A stretch of DNA of 64,000 bases from an uncultured Alphaproteobacteria bacterium (GCA_902596985.1 CACJWR010000003.1:1-64000); one strand, 5' to 3'. Counted from the stretch's first letter, positions 1 through 10,043 are shown. Numbers and translations: made by a program. Notes: a model not told the origin generated them from the sequence alone.

Positions 1-535
1 AAGCTTGAAATTCTTTGTTTAATGGAGTGTTAGCAAGATAGTTGGTGTAGTTACTAAGAACTTTTTGCGATATCCCAATAATTACCTCCAGAATATTCTT
101 TCTGGTAAAACCAGCTTCTATAAATGCCGATACTTCTTCTTCAGTAGCTTTTCCCCGATTACGCACCAAAATAAGAGTAAATTCTCTTAGCTTTTCAAGC
201 TTCTCATTTGGGAGGGGAGTTTTATCTCGCAGAGCGTTTGTTATCGTTTCATCAACTTTCATCAGCTTCGCAACCAAGGTATGTGCAGGAACACAAAACT
301 TACACTCGTGTTCGACATTTATTGTTTGCCATACAACAGTCTTTTCTTCATCAGATAGACTTGATTGACTGAAAATTTTCCCCAACTCCACATATGCTTT
401 AAGCGCTTCAGGAGACTCGGCAAGAACCGCATAGAGCCCGGGTATCATTCCAGAAGAAGCCTTAACTTTTTCGAGCAATTGTTTGCTTTCTGCTGGGGCA
501 GAGCTTTGATCATGAAACTTAAATAGTTCTCTCAT
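1..535 (-). CDS. AhpD-like / carboxymuconolactone decarboxylase family protein (3' truncated)
   Basis: This partial gene is missing from the ORF track because it runs off the left edge. Reading the minus strand from an ATG at 535 gives about 178 residues without a stop (start MRELFKFHDQSS, last visible residues NKEFQA). Near residue 80 there is an E-C-K-F-C-V-P-A-H stretch, the CxxC plus nearby His arrangement of the AhpD/carboxymuconolactone decarboxylase fold, whose members are peroxidase- or reductase-like thiol proteins. AhpD-like proteins are usually about 180 residues, so only a few residues are probably lost. The exact substrate cannot be told. It stands alone, followed by a gene-free stretch. 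Confidence 0.75.
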   Translation of the reverse strand, partial: MRELFKFHDQSSAPAESKQLLEKVKASSGMIPGLYAVLAESPEALKAYVELGKIFSQSSLSDEEKTVVWQTINVEHECKFCVPAHTLVAKLMKVDETITNALRDKTPLPNEKLEKLREFTLILVRNRGKATEEEVSAFIEAGFTRKNILEVIIGISQKVLSNYTNYLANTPLNKEFQA

Positions 536-885
536 TTTATTTTCCTTTAATTTTTATTAAGGTATATCTAAAGTTCAAAAAATAAACATATTTATTTTTA
601 CCAAAGTTTTCACAACCTGTAAGAGTTCTAGACAATATACTTTATTTGTAGACTAATTTGTTGACTGAAAAAAATCTAGCTTATAAAATGTAAATAAAAC
701 AGATGGTTAAAAAGAAATGGTGAGGAGGGTCCCTCCGCCAAACCCTTTTAAATCTAAAGGTTATTGATTCTCCTATGGTAAAAATTTCATTGGATTGTTA
801 AACAAATAACTTCTCTTAAACAAGTTGGACCTTAATATGGAGTTAGTGTGCTATTGATCGTATTATTAGGAAATATTTAAGGGCT
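536..885. other. Intergenic region, no gene recognised
   Basis: About 350 AT-rich bases lie between the AhpD-like gene start and the acnB stop. No convincing ORF is present. The GGAGGG-T-CCCTCC palindrome at 724-736 could form only a short stem and is not followed by a T-run in either direction, so it is not called a terminator. The promoter of the AhpD-like gene should lie at the left part of this stretch, but no clear -35/-10 pair was identified. Confidence 0.5.
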
Positions 886-3678
886 TCAAAAGTGGGCAGA
901 TAAAGTATCTAAAGGTTTTTCTGATGGGGGTTTAAATTTTGTAAGGTCAATGTCTTTAACCGAGTCTTTATATTCCTGCAGAGTAGGTGTCCTTCCTAAT
1001 ATTGCAGATAGTACTACAACCGGTGTTGAAGCAAGAAGTGACTCTCCCTTTTTTTCAGATGAATCCTCTACTACCCTACCTTTAAAGAGACGCGTTGAGG
1101 TCGCAAGAACTGTATCACCTTTCTCGGCCTTCTCCTGGTTTCCCATGCACAGGTTGCATCCTGGTCTCTCAAGGTACAAGATATTCTCATATTCAACTCT
1201 TGCCCCTTGCTTGGGATTTTCATCATCAAATTGGAAGCCAGAATATTTTTCTAGAATTTCCCAATCGCCTTCATCTTTTAGCTCATCTATAATGTTGTAT
1301 GTTGGTGCCGCCACCACTAAAGGCGCTTTAAACTTTACCTCACCTGATTTTTTCTCAAGATTACGCAACATTTGAGCAACGATTTTCATATCTCCCTTAT
1401 GAACCATGCATGAACCAACAAACCCCAGGTCTACAGATTTTTCTGCTCTATAATACGATATTGGTCTTATGGTATCGTGAGTATATCTCTTAGAAATGTC
1501 CGCGTTATTAACATCTGGATCTGCAATCATCGGCTCGGTAATTTCATTCAAATCCACTATAACCTCAGCAAAATACTTTGCGTTTTGGTCCGGCTTTAAA
1601 GCAGGGTTATCTCCAGATTTTATTTCCTGTATTCTTGAAGAAGCTTTATCCATCAATCCTTTTAAAGTTTGGTTTTTGTTATCCATTCCTTTTTCGATCA
1701 TTGTTTGTATTCGTTTTTTTGATATTTTTAGTGACTCAATTAAAATGTCGTCATTAGAAATACAGACAGAGGCCTTTGCTTTCATTTCGGCAGTCCAATC
1801 GGTAAAGGTAAATGCTTGATCCGACATTAAAGTACCAATATGTACTTCAATAACCCTTCCTTGAAAGACATTTTCACCAAATTGTTTTAACATTTGGGCT
1901 TGAGTGGAATGAACAACATCTCTGAAATCAACATGGCTATGCAAGTCTCCCTTAAAAGTGACCTTTACAGATTCGGGAATCGGCATTGTTGCTTCACCAG
2001 TCGCAAGAGCAAGCGCAACGGTACCGGAGTCTGCTCCAAATGCGATACCTTTTGACATTCTAGTATGTGAGTCTCCTCCAATAATAATTGCCCAATCATC
2101 TATTGTGAGGTCATTGAGCACTTTATGTATTACATCTGTCATCGAGTGATAAATACCTTTTGGGTCGCGGGCAGTTATGAGACCAAAATCATGCATAAAC
2201 TGCATTAATCTAGGGATATTATCTTGAGCCTTTATGTCCCAGACAGAAGCAGTATGACATCCTGACTGATATGCACCATCAAGTGATGGAGATATAACGG
2301 TGGCAGCCATCGCTTCTAATTCTTGTGAAGTCATAAGTCCGGTGGTGTCCTGCGAACCAACGATATTTACTTTAACTCGTACATCGGAGCCTGCGACAAG
2401 CTTTTTGTCACTGGTAAGACCAATAGCATTTTTGTTAAATATTTTTTCAACTGCGGTGAGTCCTTGATCATCGGAATGGATTTCTCTCGGCGAAGCAAAT
2501 ACAGGTGCAGGTCTTTTTTTTAATATATTAGCTGCCAAATTTTGAAGTTTTTTTCCGAAGACTATAGAGTAGGATCCACCAGCTCTCATAAATTCTACCT
2601 TTTGCCTGGTGAATGATGAGCTTACATCTACTAATTCCTTAGTTTCCTCTTTATTGTAAAGCTTCTTTGTTTTGGTGTTAATGGTAAGTTCTGTTCCTGT
2701 TTCGACAGAATATAATTGCTCTAAAATAGGCTCACCATCATTATTTAAAATAATATTTCCATCAGAATCTTTCTTTTTGACCCAATTTTTCAAATCTATT
2801 CCAATACCCCCTGTTACTCCAACAGTAGTTAGAAAAATTGGTGATATACCATTTGTTCCAGCAACAATCGGAGCTACGTTTACATAGGGAATGTAAGGAC
2901 TAGCCTTCTTACCTGTCCAAAGCGCCACATTATTTACACCAGACATTCTGGATGATCCTACTTCCATCGTACCTTTTTCAGCAACAAGCATGACACTTTT
3001 GTCGGGATGTGCTATCTTAAGCTGAGAGATTTCATCCTGAGCCTTTTTAGATATAAAACACTGCCCATGAAGTTCTCTATCTGAACGAGAATGCGCCTGA
3101 TTACCAGGTGACAGTAGGTCAGTAGAAATGTCGCCTTCTGCAGCAACGTAGGTAACAATCTTTATCTTTTCTGGTATTGCATTTAACTTTGTAAAAAACT
3201 CCGCCTCAGAATAACTTTCTAATATATCTTCAGCTATCTTGTTGCCAGCATTATATTTTTCCTCAAGCCTGTTTGTATCTGCTTCATAAAGAAAAACCTG
3301 CGTTTTTAGTACGTTGGCAGCTTGTTCTGCAACTTTAGTATCTTTATGAAAGGCTAGGTCTAAAAGAACCTCTACAGATGGCCCACCTTTCATGTGTGAT
3401 AGTAAGTCAAAAGCAAGTTTTTGATCAATTTCTACGACACTATCCTCCTTAAGAATAAGTCTCTTTAAAAACTTTGCTTTGACTGAAGCGGCGCTGGTGG
3501 TACCGGGCAATACATTGTATATGAAATGCTTTACAGCATCATCTCTAGTAGAAGACTTTGTCGTCAAAATTATATCTATAATTTCCTCTAATAGATTTTC
3601 TTGATCAATAGGCTTTGGACCAAGCCCTAGTTTTGCACGCTCTATTATTTCTTGCAAATAAGCTTCATATAACTTCAA
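886..3678 (-). CDS. acnB: Bifunctional aconitate hydratase 2 / 2-methylisocitrate dehydratase
   Basis: Aconitase B interconverts citrate and isocitrate in the TCA cycle and can also act on 2-methylisocitrate. The protein has the AcnB layout: N-terminal HEAT-like helical region (about residues 1-160), swivel domain, then the catalytic domains with the 4Fe-4S cysteines in SGCHTAS and PGCNLCMGNQ. The ORF track starts 30 residues too early; homology with AcnB begins at LKLYEAYLQEI. The matching start is a TTG at 3678 with a strong AGGGGGG Shine-Dalgarno just upstream, giving 930 residues, slightly longer than the E. coli protein (865). The gene is monocistronic and divergent from the aldolase gene. 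AcnB is more typical of beta/gammaproteobacteria, so its presence beside an alpha-type cluster is mildly notable. Confidence 0.93.
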   Translation of the reverse strand: MKLYEAYLQEIIERAKLGLGPKPIDQENLLEEIIDIILTTKSSTRDDAVKHFIYNVLPGTTSAASVKAKFLKRLILKEDSVVEIDQKLAFDLLSHMKGGPSVEVLLDLAFHKDTKVAEQAANVLKTQVFLYEADTNRLEEKYNAGNKIAEDILESYSEAEFFTKLNAIPEKIKIVTYVAAEGDISTDLLSPGNQAHSRSDRELHGQCFISKKAQDEISQLKIAHPDKSVMLVAEKGTMEVGSSRMSGVNNVALWTGKKASPYIPYVNVAPIVAGTNGISPIFLTTVGVTGGIGIDLKNWVKKKDSDGNIILNNDGEPILEQLYSVETGTELTINTKTKKLYNKEETKELVDVSSSFTRQKVEFMRAGGSYSIVFGKKLQNLAANILKKRPAPVFASPREIHSDDQGLTAVEKIFNKNAIGLTSDKKLVAGSDVRVKVNIVGSQDTTGLMTSQELEAMAATVISPSLDGAYQSGCHTASVWDIKAQDNIPRLMQFMHDFGLITARDPKGIYHSMTDVIHKVLNDLTIDDWAIIIGGDSHTRMSKGIAFGADSGTVALALATGEATMPIPESVKVTFKGDLHSHVDFRDVVHSTQAQMLKQFGENVFQGRVIEVHIGTLMSDQAFTFTDWTAEMKAKASVCISNDDILIESLKISKKRIQTMIEKGMDNKNQTLKGLMDKASSRIQEIKSGDNPALKPDQNAKYFAEVIVDLNEITEPMIADPDVNNADISKRYTHDTIRPISYYRAEKSVDLGFVGSCMVHKGDMKIVAQMLRNLEKKSGEVKFKAPLVVAAPTYNIIDELKDEGDWEILEKYSGFQFDDENPKQGARVEYENILYLERPGCNLCMGNQEKAEKGDTVLATSTRLFKGRVVEDSSEKKGESLLASTPVVVLSAILGRTPTLQEYKDSVKDIDLTKFKPPSEKPLDTLSAHF

Positions 3679-4037
3679 AACTACCCCCCCTCTCGCACTA
3701 TATTTGAAATCAAAATTAAAGCAGAGCTTCAAGAGACAAATAGTATAATTTTTATAACGAATATGCAAGGTCTGGTGGGAAAAAGCACATAAAAAATTAG
3801 GTCTTCAGATTGGGTTCGAAAAACTAAATTTAAATTGGTATAAATACTAGTTAATTAAAAGTCATTTGGGGGAATTACCAAATTTCTTTCTCTATAAAAG
3901 ATCGTCACTTTTATTTATTAAGAGCTCAAGTAGTGAATATTGAAGATCGAGTAAATAAGAGATCGAATTAGAAATTTTTGTATACATTTAAGTGTTGTAT
4001 GCGACAATTAGAAAGAAATTGGAGTAGGAGAAATGAT
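3679..4037. other. Divergent intergenic region acnB / aldolase-family gene
   Basis: About 360 AT-rich bases separate the TTG start of acnB from the ATG start of the class II aldolase-family gene. The apparent ORF extensions on both sides are not conserved-looking. The region must hold both promoters, but no confident -35/-10 pair or operator was recognised, and no TGT-N12-ACA site was seen. Confidence 0.45.
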
Positions 4038-4808
4038 ATGAATGAGAACTTACCACCACTCGTAAAAAACGGATCTATGACAATAGAGGAATGGCATACT
4101 CGAGTAGATCTGGCAGCTTGCTACAGATTAATGGCACACTTCGGCATGGATGACTTAATTTACAACCATATTTCTGCTAGAGTACCGGGGCCTGATGAAC
4201 ATTTCCTTCTGAATCCATTCGGATTACTTTATGAGGAAATAACTGCCTCAAATCTCGTAAAAGTTGATTTAGATGGAAATATAATTTCTGAGACAGAGGA
4301 TAAAATAAATCCAGCGGGTTTTGTTATACATTCATGTATCCATAGAGAAAGGCCGGATATGCATTGTGTTATTCATACACACACATCTGCCGGCGTTGGT
4401 GTGTCATGCCAAGAAGAAGGGCTATTGCCTCTAAGCCAAACAGGGCTTTTGTATAAAGACTTGATCGGTTATCACGATTATGAAGGACTAGCTTTAAATT
4501 TAGACGAGCAAAAAAGGTTGGTTGAAGATTTAGGAAAAAATAAACAATTACTTATTTTAAAAAATCATGGCTTGCTTACATGTGGGCGAACAATACCTGA
4601 AGCCTTCATTATGATGTATTATTTAGAGCAAGCTTGTAAAATACAGATAGCCGCACAGGCAGGGAACAAGGTCAGTTTACCCAAGCCTGAAGTTCAAGAT
4701 TTGGTACATCAGCAGGCAATGAAAGGTTTTGGATCGAAACTAGGAGAAATGGAGTTTACAGCGCTAAAGCGACGGCTTGCACGATTAGGGTCTGATTATG
4801 CGTCTTAA
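4038..4808 (+). CDS. Class II aldolase/adducin family protein
   Basis: The protein (256 residues from this start) belongs to the class II aldolase/adducin fold, which uses a zinc ion held by histidines to act on sugar phosphates or related hydroxy-acids; some members are decarboxylases. Visible support is the early W-H-T-R-x-D-L-A-A-C-Y-R-L segment, YNHISARVPG, the zinc-binding pair in VIHTHTSAG around residue 115 and LILKNHGLLTCG, where the third zinc histidine is expected. The track start at 3978 is poor; the ATG at 4038 has GGAGTAGGAG eight bases upstream. It stands alone and converges on the nitroreductase gene, so the substrate cannot be inferred from context. Confidence 0.85.
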   Translation: MNENLPPLVKNGSMTIEEWHTRVDLAACYRLMAHFGMDDLIYNHISARVPGPDEHFLLNPFGLLYEEITASNLVKVDLDGNIISETEDKINPAGFVIHSCIHRERPDMHCVIHTHTSAGVGVSCQEEGLLPLSQTGLLYKDLIGYHDYEGLALNLDEQKRLVEDLGKNKQLLILKNHGLLTCGRTIPEAFIMMYYLEQACKIQIAAQAGNKVSLPKPEVQDLVHQQAMKGFGSKLGEMEFTALKRRLARLGSDYAS

Positions 4809-4827
4809 ATAAGACATTTAATAAATA

Positions 4828-5520
4828 TTAATTAAGAAAGGTTGTGAAGTCATCTAAAGGCGCGCGTTCGCTCACTAACGTGTTTTCAGGTGCTTCTGCA
4901 GCATATCCCATCGACATTCCTGAAATTATTATTTCATCATCAGGGATACCTAGTACTTTGTGAACAATAGGCCCAAATTCACACCATGCTTGTTGAGGGC
5001 AGGTTTCGAGACCTTTAGCTCTTGCAAGTATCATAATATTCTGCATAAACATCCCAACATCTAGCCAGGAACCGTATAAAAGCTCTCGATCCATTCGGAA
5101 AAACAGTCCAACTGGCGCTCCAAAAAAGTTGAAGTTACGTAAACCAGCAGCTTTCCTTGCAGGATAATCATCTCTTTTCACGCCATAAAGTTCATAGAGT
5201 GCGTATCCAACTGCTCTTTTCCTTGATATGTAAGGTTCTTTCAGTTTTGGAGGCATATATTCATATTCAAGCTCAGCATTACCTGAGTCTACAGCCTCTA
5301 AAACTGCATTTGTTAATTTCTTTTTTGTGTCCCCTGTTACACATGTAACCTTCCAAGGTTGTGTGTTCGTACCAGAAGGAGCTCTTGACGCGTCCTTAAT
5401 GATTTCCTTCACGATATCAATACTTACAACATCTGGGAGAAAATTCCTTTTTGAGGATCTCTCCCTAACAATCTTACTAATCATTTTATCTAAAGTACCT
5501 ACACCATTAATCTTCTCCAT
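4828..5520 (-). CDS. Nitroreductase family protein
   Basis: This 230-residue protein is an FMN-dependent nitroreductase-family oxidoreductase. Recognisable features are the N-terminal RSSKRNFLPDVV segment, the FMN-contact region SRAPSGTNTQPWKV (about residue 50), and the C-terminal GMSMGYAAEAPEN segment before a PLDDF tail. Family members reduce nitro-aromatics, quinones or related substrates using NAD(P)H; the natural substrate here is unknown. Its start overlaps the end of the acyl-CoA synthetase gene by 14 bases on the same strand, so the two are almost certainly co-transcribed, with the nitroreductase second. Confidence 0.88.
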   Translation of the reverse strand: MEKINGVGTLDKMISKIVRERSSKRNFLPDVVSIDIVKEIIKDASRAPSGTNTQPWKVTCVTGDTKKKLTNAVLEAVDSGNAELEYEYMPPKLKEPYISRKRAVGYALYELYGVKRDDYPARKAAGLRNFNFFGAPVGLFFRMDRELLYGSWLDVGMFMQNIMILARAKGLETCPQQAWCEFGPIVHKVLGIPDDEIIISGMSMGYAAEAPENTLVSERAPLDDFTTFLN

Positions 5521-7177
5521 TGTTCAGCTCCCTTGATATTTCACTTTTACGTTGCTCTCGAAGCACAAAGCGTTGTATTTTCCCACTAGGCGTCTTCGGT
5601 AATTTTTCAATGTAAGTTATATGCCTCGGATAAGCGTGAGCCGCAAAATTTGTTTTTACCCACCTTTGAAGCTCTTCAGTAAGTTGGTCACTTTTGTTTG
5701 CTCCAGGCATCAACACAACAAAAGCCTCAATTACTTCGCCTCTAACGTTGTCTGGTGTCGCGATCACGGCGCACTCTGCCACTGCTTCGTGAGTACTTAG
5801 AGCAGACTCAACTTCGAATGGCCCAATTCTATAGCCAGCCATAATAATCACATCGTCGTCTCTTGTGGAAAAGTAAAAATAACCATTTTCGTCAATTGAT
5901 CCGGTATCACCAGTTAAATAATATTTTCCGTCTTTAGAAAACTTTTCAGCACTTTTTTTTGGATTTCCGATATAACCCGCAAACCAAGAAAATGGGCTCT
6001 CGTTAACAATGAAGGCGACACGACCGGGAACACCAGGTTCTTCGGGTATATCTTCATTATTTTTTAAGACAGTAGCTGACCACCCTGGCATCACTTTACC
6101 CATTGAGCCATCACGCAAATTCGTTTTAAGCTCTGGATGATGATGATTATTAATAACCATACTGGTTTCAGTCTGTCCATAATGGTCATGGACAGAAAGG
6201 CCAAAGAACGACTGTGCCCATTCGTTGATTTCTGGGGTCAAAGGTTCTCCGGCACTTGAAAGACATCGTAGTTTATGTTCAGCAGAAAGCTCCACTCTAT
6301 CGGCACGTAGTGATCGATAGACCGTTGGCGCAGCTGCAAAATTTGTCACTTTATGCTTTTCTATTATATCCATCGTCGCCTGGGCGCTGAAGCCACCTTC
6401 AAATAAAATCGCAGGTGTCCCAGTAGTCAAAGTCGCAAGAATACCACAGTATAATCCATAGGCCCAACCAGGATCAGCAGCATTCCAAAAGATATCAGTT
6501 TGTCTAAGATCATAAGCAAATTCTGCATACGCTTCTATACATGCAAGAGCTTTCACAGGAAGACTAACGCCTTTAGGTTCTCCAGTAGTACCAGACGTAA
6601 ATATATGAATAATGGCAGCATCTGGATCTAAGTTCACTTCTTTCTTGATAGGCGCATCTGTCGATAGTAAATCCTCCCATCTTTCTGCCCAGTTTGGTGT
6701 TTGATCAAAGCTTGCTGTCGTAATAACATCTAATTCACTATGAGGCACAAAGTCATCTGATGGGTTAAGTTTCGACTGCTGTTTATGGTCACAGAAGACT
6801 ATTTTAGCGTTGCTTCCATTTACTCTCAGCGCAATCGCGGGTGTAGAGAAGGCAGTAAATAATGGGACGTGTACAGCACCTATTCTCCAGATTGCTATTA
6901 GTGTGATGAGATACTCTTTACTTTTGCCCATCAAGGTAGCAATTCTATCACCTTTTCCAATACCTCTTTTTGTTAAACCATTCGCTATCAAAGTAGAATG
7001 TGTTTTTAACTCGCCATATGTAAGATCATATTCCTCCATATTTTCATTTATTATTTTATAGGCTATTTTATTTGATGGATACTGGTCACAGAGTAATTGC
7101 TCGACACTATTTGAAGGGTTGGAATATTTATTAATCAACTCGCTAACTCTTAGGTTGATTTTTTCATTGACGACCAT
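5507..7177 (-). CDS. AMP-dependent acyl-CoA synthetase (acetyl/propionyl-CoA synthetase-like)
   Basis: This 556-residue protein belongs to the ANL adenylate-forming superfamily and should activate a carboxylic acid to its CoA thioester through an acyl-adenylate. The ATP-binding P-loop FTSGTTGEPKG is near residue 195, the adenylate-binding DHYGQTETS motif near 335, the hinge aspartate region YLTGDTG near 420 and the catalytic lysine in KTPSGKIQR near the C-terminus. The chain length fits a short- or medium-chain acyl-CoA synthetase. It is transcribed ahead of and overlapping the nitroreductase gene. The substrate is not settled; a benzoate- or acetate-type acid is possible. Confidence 0.87.
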   Translation of the reverse strand: MVVNEKINLRVSELINKYSNPSNSVEQLLCDQYPSNKIAYKIINENMEEYDLTYGELKTHSTLIANGLTKRGIGKGDRIATLMGKSKEYLITLIAIWRIGAVHVPLFTAFSTPAIALRVNGSNAKIVFCDHKQQSKLNPSDDFVPHSELDVITTASFDQTPNWAERWEDLLSTDAPIKKEVNLDPDAAIIHIFTSGTTGEPKGVSLPVKALACIEAYAEFAYDLRQTDIFWNAADPGWAYGLYCGILATLTTGTPAILFEGGFSAQATMDIIEKHKVTNFAAAPTVYRSLRADRVELSAEHKLRCLSSAGEPLTPEINEWAQSFFGLSVHDHYGQTETSMVINNHHHPELKTNLRDGSMGKVMPGWSATVLKNNEDIPEEPGVPGRVAFIVNESPFSWFAGYIGNPKKSAEKFSKDGKYYLTGDTGSIDENGYFYFSTRDDDVIIMAGYRIGPFEVESALSTHEAVAECAVIATPDNVRGEVIEAFVVLMPGANKSDQLTEELQRWVKTNFAAHAYPRHITYIEKLPKTPSGKIQRFVLREQRKSEISRELNNGED

Positions 7178-7378
7178 TTGCTTATCCTATCTATGATTCA
7201 AAAATGCTAAGATATGATATCTAAAATGATTTTATAATGAAAGAAAAACGCAGACTAACCATGATCTGCACGAGCTTATTAAGGAGCTAACCTTTTGACG
7301 TAAGAGGAAATACGTTCTATTAACGTTTTATAAAGAGCAATAATCATGCCTAACTGAGAGTATAGAGTATAATTTTAA

Positions 7379-8473
7379 ATGAAGGTCATAAGCAAATATT
7401 TATATAGTGAGCTACTAAAACCATTTCTGATATTTTCTTTCACATTTATCGGCATACTATGGTTAGTTCAAATTCTTCCAAAGCTTGAAACTTTGGTTTT
7501 AAATGAGCAACCCTTAGCCATATTTTTCAATGTTGCGATGAATACACTCCCTCAGGTAGCCTATTTTGTGATACCTGTTGCAGCTTTTTTTTCAACAATC
7601 TATGCCGTAAATAAACTTGTAACAGAAGCAGAAATTGTAATTATTTCAAGCTCAGGCTTTTCATTTTTTTCTTTCGCAAAAATAATTTTTTTATTTGGAG
7701 TAACTATCAGCTTCATTCTATTTTTAATCACTTTTTTTGTGTTACCAAAAAGCGCATTTAAACTTCAGTCAATTTTTTTTGATATTGAACAAAATTTTGC
7801 CATAAAGTTTATTGATAGTGGGAAGTTTTTGCATCCAATTGCTGGTGTTACTATTTATGTCAGAGACAAATTGGAAGAAAATCAAATGACGGGAGTATTT
7901 GTATTTGATGACCGAAATGACAGTTACTCTTTATTATACTCCGCCAAAGAGGCAGCTATAAGAGATAAAGACAATATTAGAGATTTAATTATGCAAGATG
8001 GTGAGTTGCAGATTATGTCCAAAGATGAAAAGAGTATTGTGTCAGTGAAATTTGAAAGATTTGGTATTAATTTGAATTCATTTATTCCCGAAACGCTGTA
8101 TTACTTGGCCTCGCCTCCTGATGTTTCACCAATTACTGGATTTTTAAATTCTAAAGAGCTTGCTCAAATAAGTGACTATTCCTCATCTGAATATTTAGCA
8201 GAGAGTCATATGAAGATGGCATCGATATTGTCTCCGATAGCGCTATCCATGCTAGGGGGTTTAGCTCTAATAGTTTTTACTAGTGAAAAATACCGAATTA
8301 CTGTAGTTGTTCTTTTACTGTCATTAGTAGCCCTAGTTATGCAGGTTTCTATTATTTCTTTGAAATCACTTCTTGTTCTTAATCCAGACATATTTTTACT
8401 AATTTATCTTCCACCTGTAGTGGTTTTTGCCGGCATGTTGGTACTTATTAATTTTAAAGATAGGTTTGCCTGA
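7379..8473 (+). CDS. LptF/LptG family lipopolysaccharide export permease
   Basis: The protein (364 residues) has the YjgP/YjgQ layout. Three hydrophobic segments lie in the first 125 residues, then a periplasmic beta-jellyroll domain (about residues 130-265), then three membrane segments at the end. LptF and LptG form the transmembrane part of the LptBFG ABC transporter that extracts LPS from the inner membrane. The N-terminus (ISKYLYSELLKPF) looks more LptF-like, but I cannot separate LptF from LptG with certainty. Usually lptF and lptG are adjacent; here only one copy is present and it is followed by trkH, so the partner must lie elsewhere. Confidence 0.85.
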   Translation: MKVISKYLYSELLKPFLIFSFTFIGILWLVQILPKLETLVLNEQPLAIFFNVAMNTLPQVAYFVIPVAAFFSTIYAVNKLVTEAEIVIISSSGFSFFSFAKIIFLFGVTISFILFLITFFVLPKSAFKLQSIFFDIEQNFAIKFIDSGKFLHPIAGVTIYVRDKLEENQMTGVFVFDDRNDSYSLLYSAKEAAIRDKDNIRDLIMQDGELQIMSKDEKSIVSVKFERFGINLNSFIPETLYYLASPPDVSPITGFLNSKELAQISDYSSSEYLAESHMKMASILSPIALSMLGGLALIVFTSEKYRITVVVLLLSLVALVMQVSIISLKSLLVLNPDIFLLIYLPPVVVFAGMLVLINFKDRFA

Positions 8474-8594
8474 TTAGTGAAATTTTTAATTGGAAACCGG
8501 AAGGTGAAAGTAAAAAAAGAAAAAACATATTTATTCAATTTTTTTGAATTGATCAATTATTGTAATTTTAACAAAATTCAAATAAGTTTTACCG

Positions 8595-10043
8595 ATGCTA
8601 TTGAAAGAAGTTAGGTCAGCTGGACTAATCGTCGCATACGTAGGGTTATTCTTTTCCTTTTTAATGTTAATCCCGTGGATTACTTCCGTACTCACGGGTT
8701 GGGAGGGTGGCAAATCTTTTCTTTGGTCAGGTTTAATGGCTGCTATCTTTTGTATATTGGTTATAATCGCATGCTTCGGTGATCAACCAAAAATTACCCC
8801 AAGATTTGGAATATTAGTAGTTAATATGTTATGGTTTCTCCTCCCAATTTTGTGCGCAATCCCCTTAGCTAATTCTTCAGCTAACTTAAGTTTCGTAGAC
8901 GCTTTATTTGAAGCAACTTCAGGACTCACTACTACGGGTTCAACAATAATGTCAGAGATATTAAGCTTTGATCGCCCAATTCTTTTGTGGAGGGCTTTGA
9001 TGCAATGGGTTGGAGGTCTTGGTATACTTTCACTAGGGCTAATTCTACTGCCATTTTTGAGAATTGGTGGAATGCAATTATTTAAAATGGAGAGTTCGGA
9101 TAGGTCGGATAAACCTCTGCCGAGGTTGGTAGAGATATCAAGATCCATAATTATCATTTACGTCATATTATCTATGGCATGTGTAGTTTCTTACTTAATT
9201 GTCGGATTGACACCATTTGATGCGCTAACGCATGGTATGACGACCGTCGCTACTGGTGGTTTTTCGACGCATGATGAATCTCTCGGCTATTTTAATAGTG
9301 CTTCAGTTTTATGGGTTGCTATTTTATTTATGATAGTAGGCGGGTTACCATTTAGTGTATTTGTTGCGATTTTTTTTACTCGAAACATCCCCAAGTTAGA
9401 CCCACAGGTATTGACCTTTCTATTAATAATATTTTTTTCTTGTGCATTACTGATTTTCTACCAAAACAGTGGGCATACTAAATCAGTATATGTAAATACT
9501 GAATATATTTTTAATGTAGTTTCCATAATAACCACTACTGGATACTCTAGTGGGGATTTTATGAATTATGGTTCCTTGGGCCCCGTCATGTTTTTCTTTC
9601 TTATATTTATCGGAGGTTGTGCGGGTTCAACTGCTGGAGGGATCAAGGTCTATAGATTTATAGTTCTGGGACAAGTAATCAAAACATCCTTAAGACAATT
9701 AATTTATTCTAAGGGAATTTTTCTTTTGAGATATGGTAGTAAGCTCGTTGATCAAGATATTTATCGCTCAACTGTTACGATGATCTGTTGTTTTTTTGCA
9801 TGCCTAATTCTAGTAACATTAAGTCTTGCTTTCTGTGGATTAGACTTTGTTACTGCTCTATCTGGAGCAACGACCGCTTTAGCAAATGTTGGCCCTGGAA
9901 TCGGTGAAATAATTGGTCCATCGGGAAGCTTCAAGAGCCTTGATGACGTCGAAAAATATATTTTAATATTGGCAATGATTTTAGGAAGGCTAGAACTTCT
10001 AGTGGCAATGGCATTTTTCCTGCCTATCTTTTGGAAGCAATAA
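8595..10043 (+). CDS. trkH: TrkH family potassium uptake protein
   Basis: This 482-residue polytopic membrane protein is the ion-conducting subunit of a Trk/Ktr K+ uptake system. All four selectivity-filter loops of the TrkH family can be seen: TSGLTTTGST (about residue 112), TTVATGGFST (about 217), TTTGYSSGDF (about 313) and TTALANVGPG (about 430), each with the filter glycine. A TrkA-type regulatory subunit is not in this window. The gene follows the LPS permease gene with a gap of about 120 bases, so co-transcription is possible, and it converges on the acetoacetyl-CoA synthetase gene. Confidence 0.92.
   Translation: MLLKEVRSAGLIVAYVGLFFSFLMLIPWITSVLTGWEGGKSFLWSGLMAAIFCILVIIACFGDQPKITPRFGILVVNMLWFLLPILCAIPLANSSANLSFVDALFEATSGLTTTGSTIMSEILSFDRPILLWRALMQWVGGLGILSLGLILLPFLRIGGMQLFKMESSDRSDKPLPRLVEISRSIIIIYVILSMACVVSYLIVGLTPFDALTHGMTTVATGGFSTHDESLGYFNSASVLWVAILFMIVGGLPFSVFVAIFFTRNIPKLDPQVLTFLLIIFFSCALLIFYQNSGHTKSVYVNTEYIFNVVSIITTTGYSSGDFMNYGSLGPVMFFFLIFIGGCAGSTAGGIKVYRFIVLGQVIKTSLRQLIYSKGIFLLRYGSKLVDQDIYRSTVTMICCFFACLILVTLSLAFCGLDFVTALSGATTALANVGPGIGEIIGPSGSFKSLDDVEKYILILAMILGRLELLVAMAFFLPIFWKQ

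Noticed and set aside
950-1375. Plus-strand 141-residue ORF inside acnB
   Set aside because: It is a shadow of the acnB coding strand with no family features; acnB is clearly real on the other strand.
8474-8594. Terminator between the LPS permease gene and trkH
   Set aside because: Only a weak AT-rich ATTCAA/TTGAAT stem was seen, with too little stability to call.
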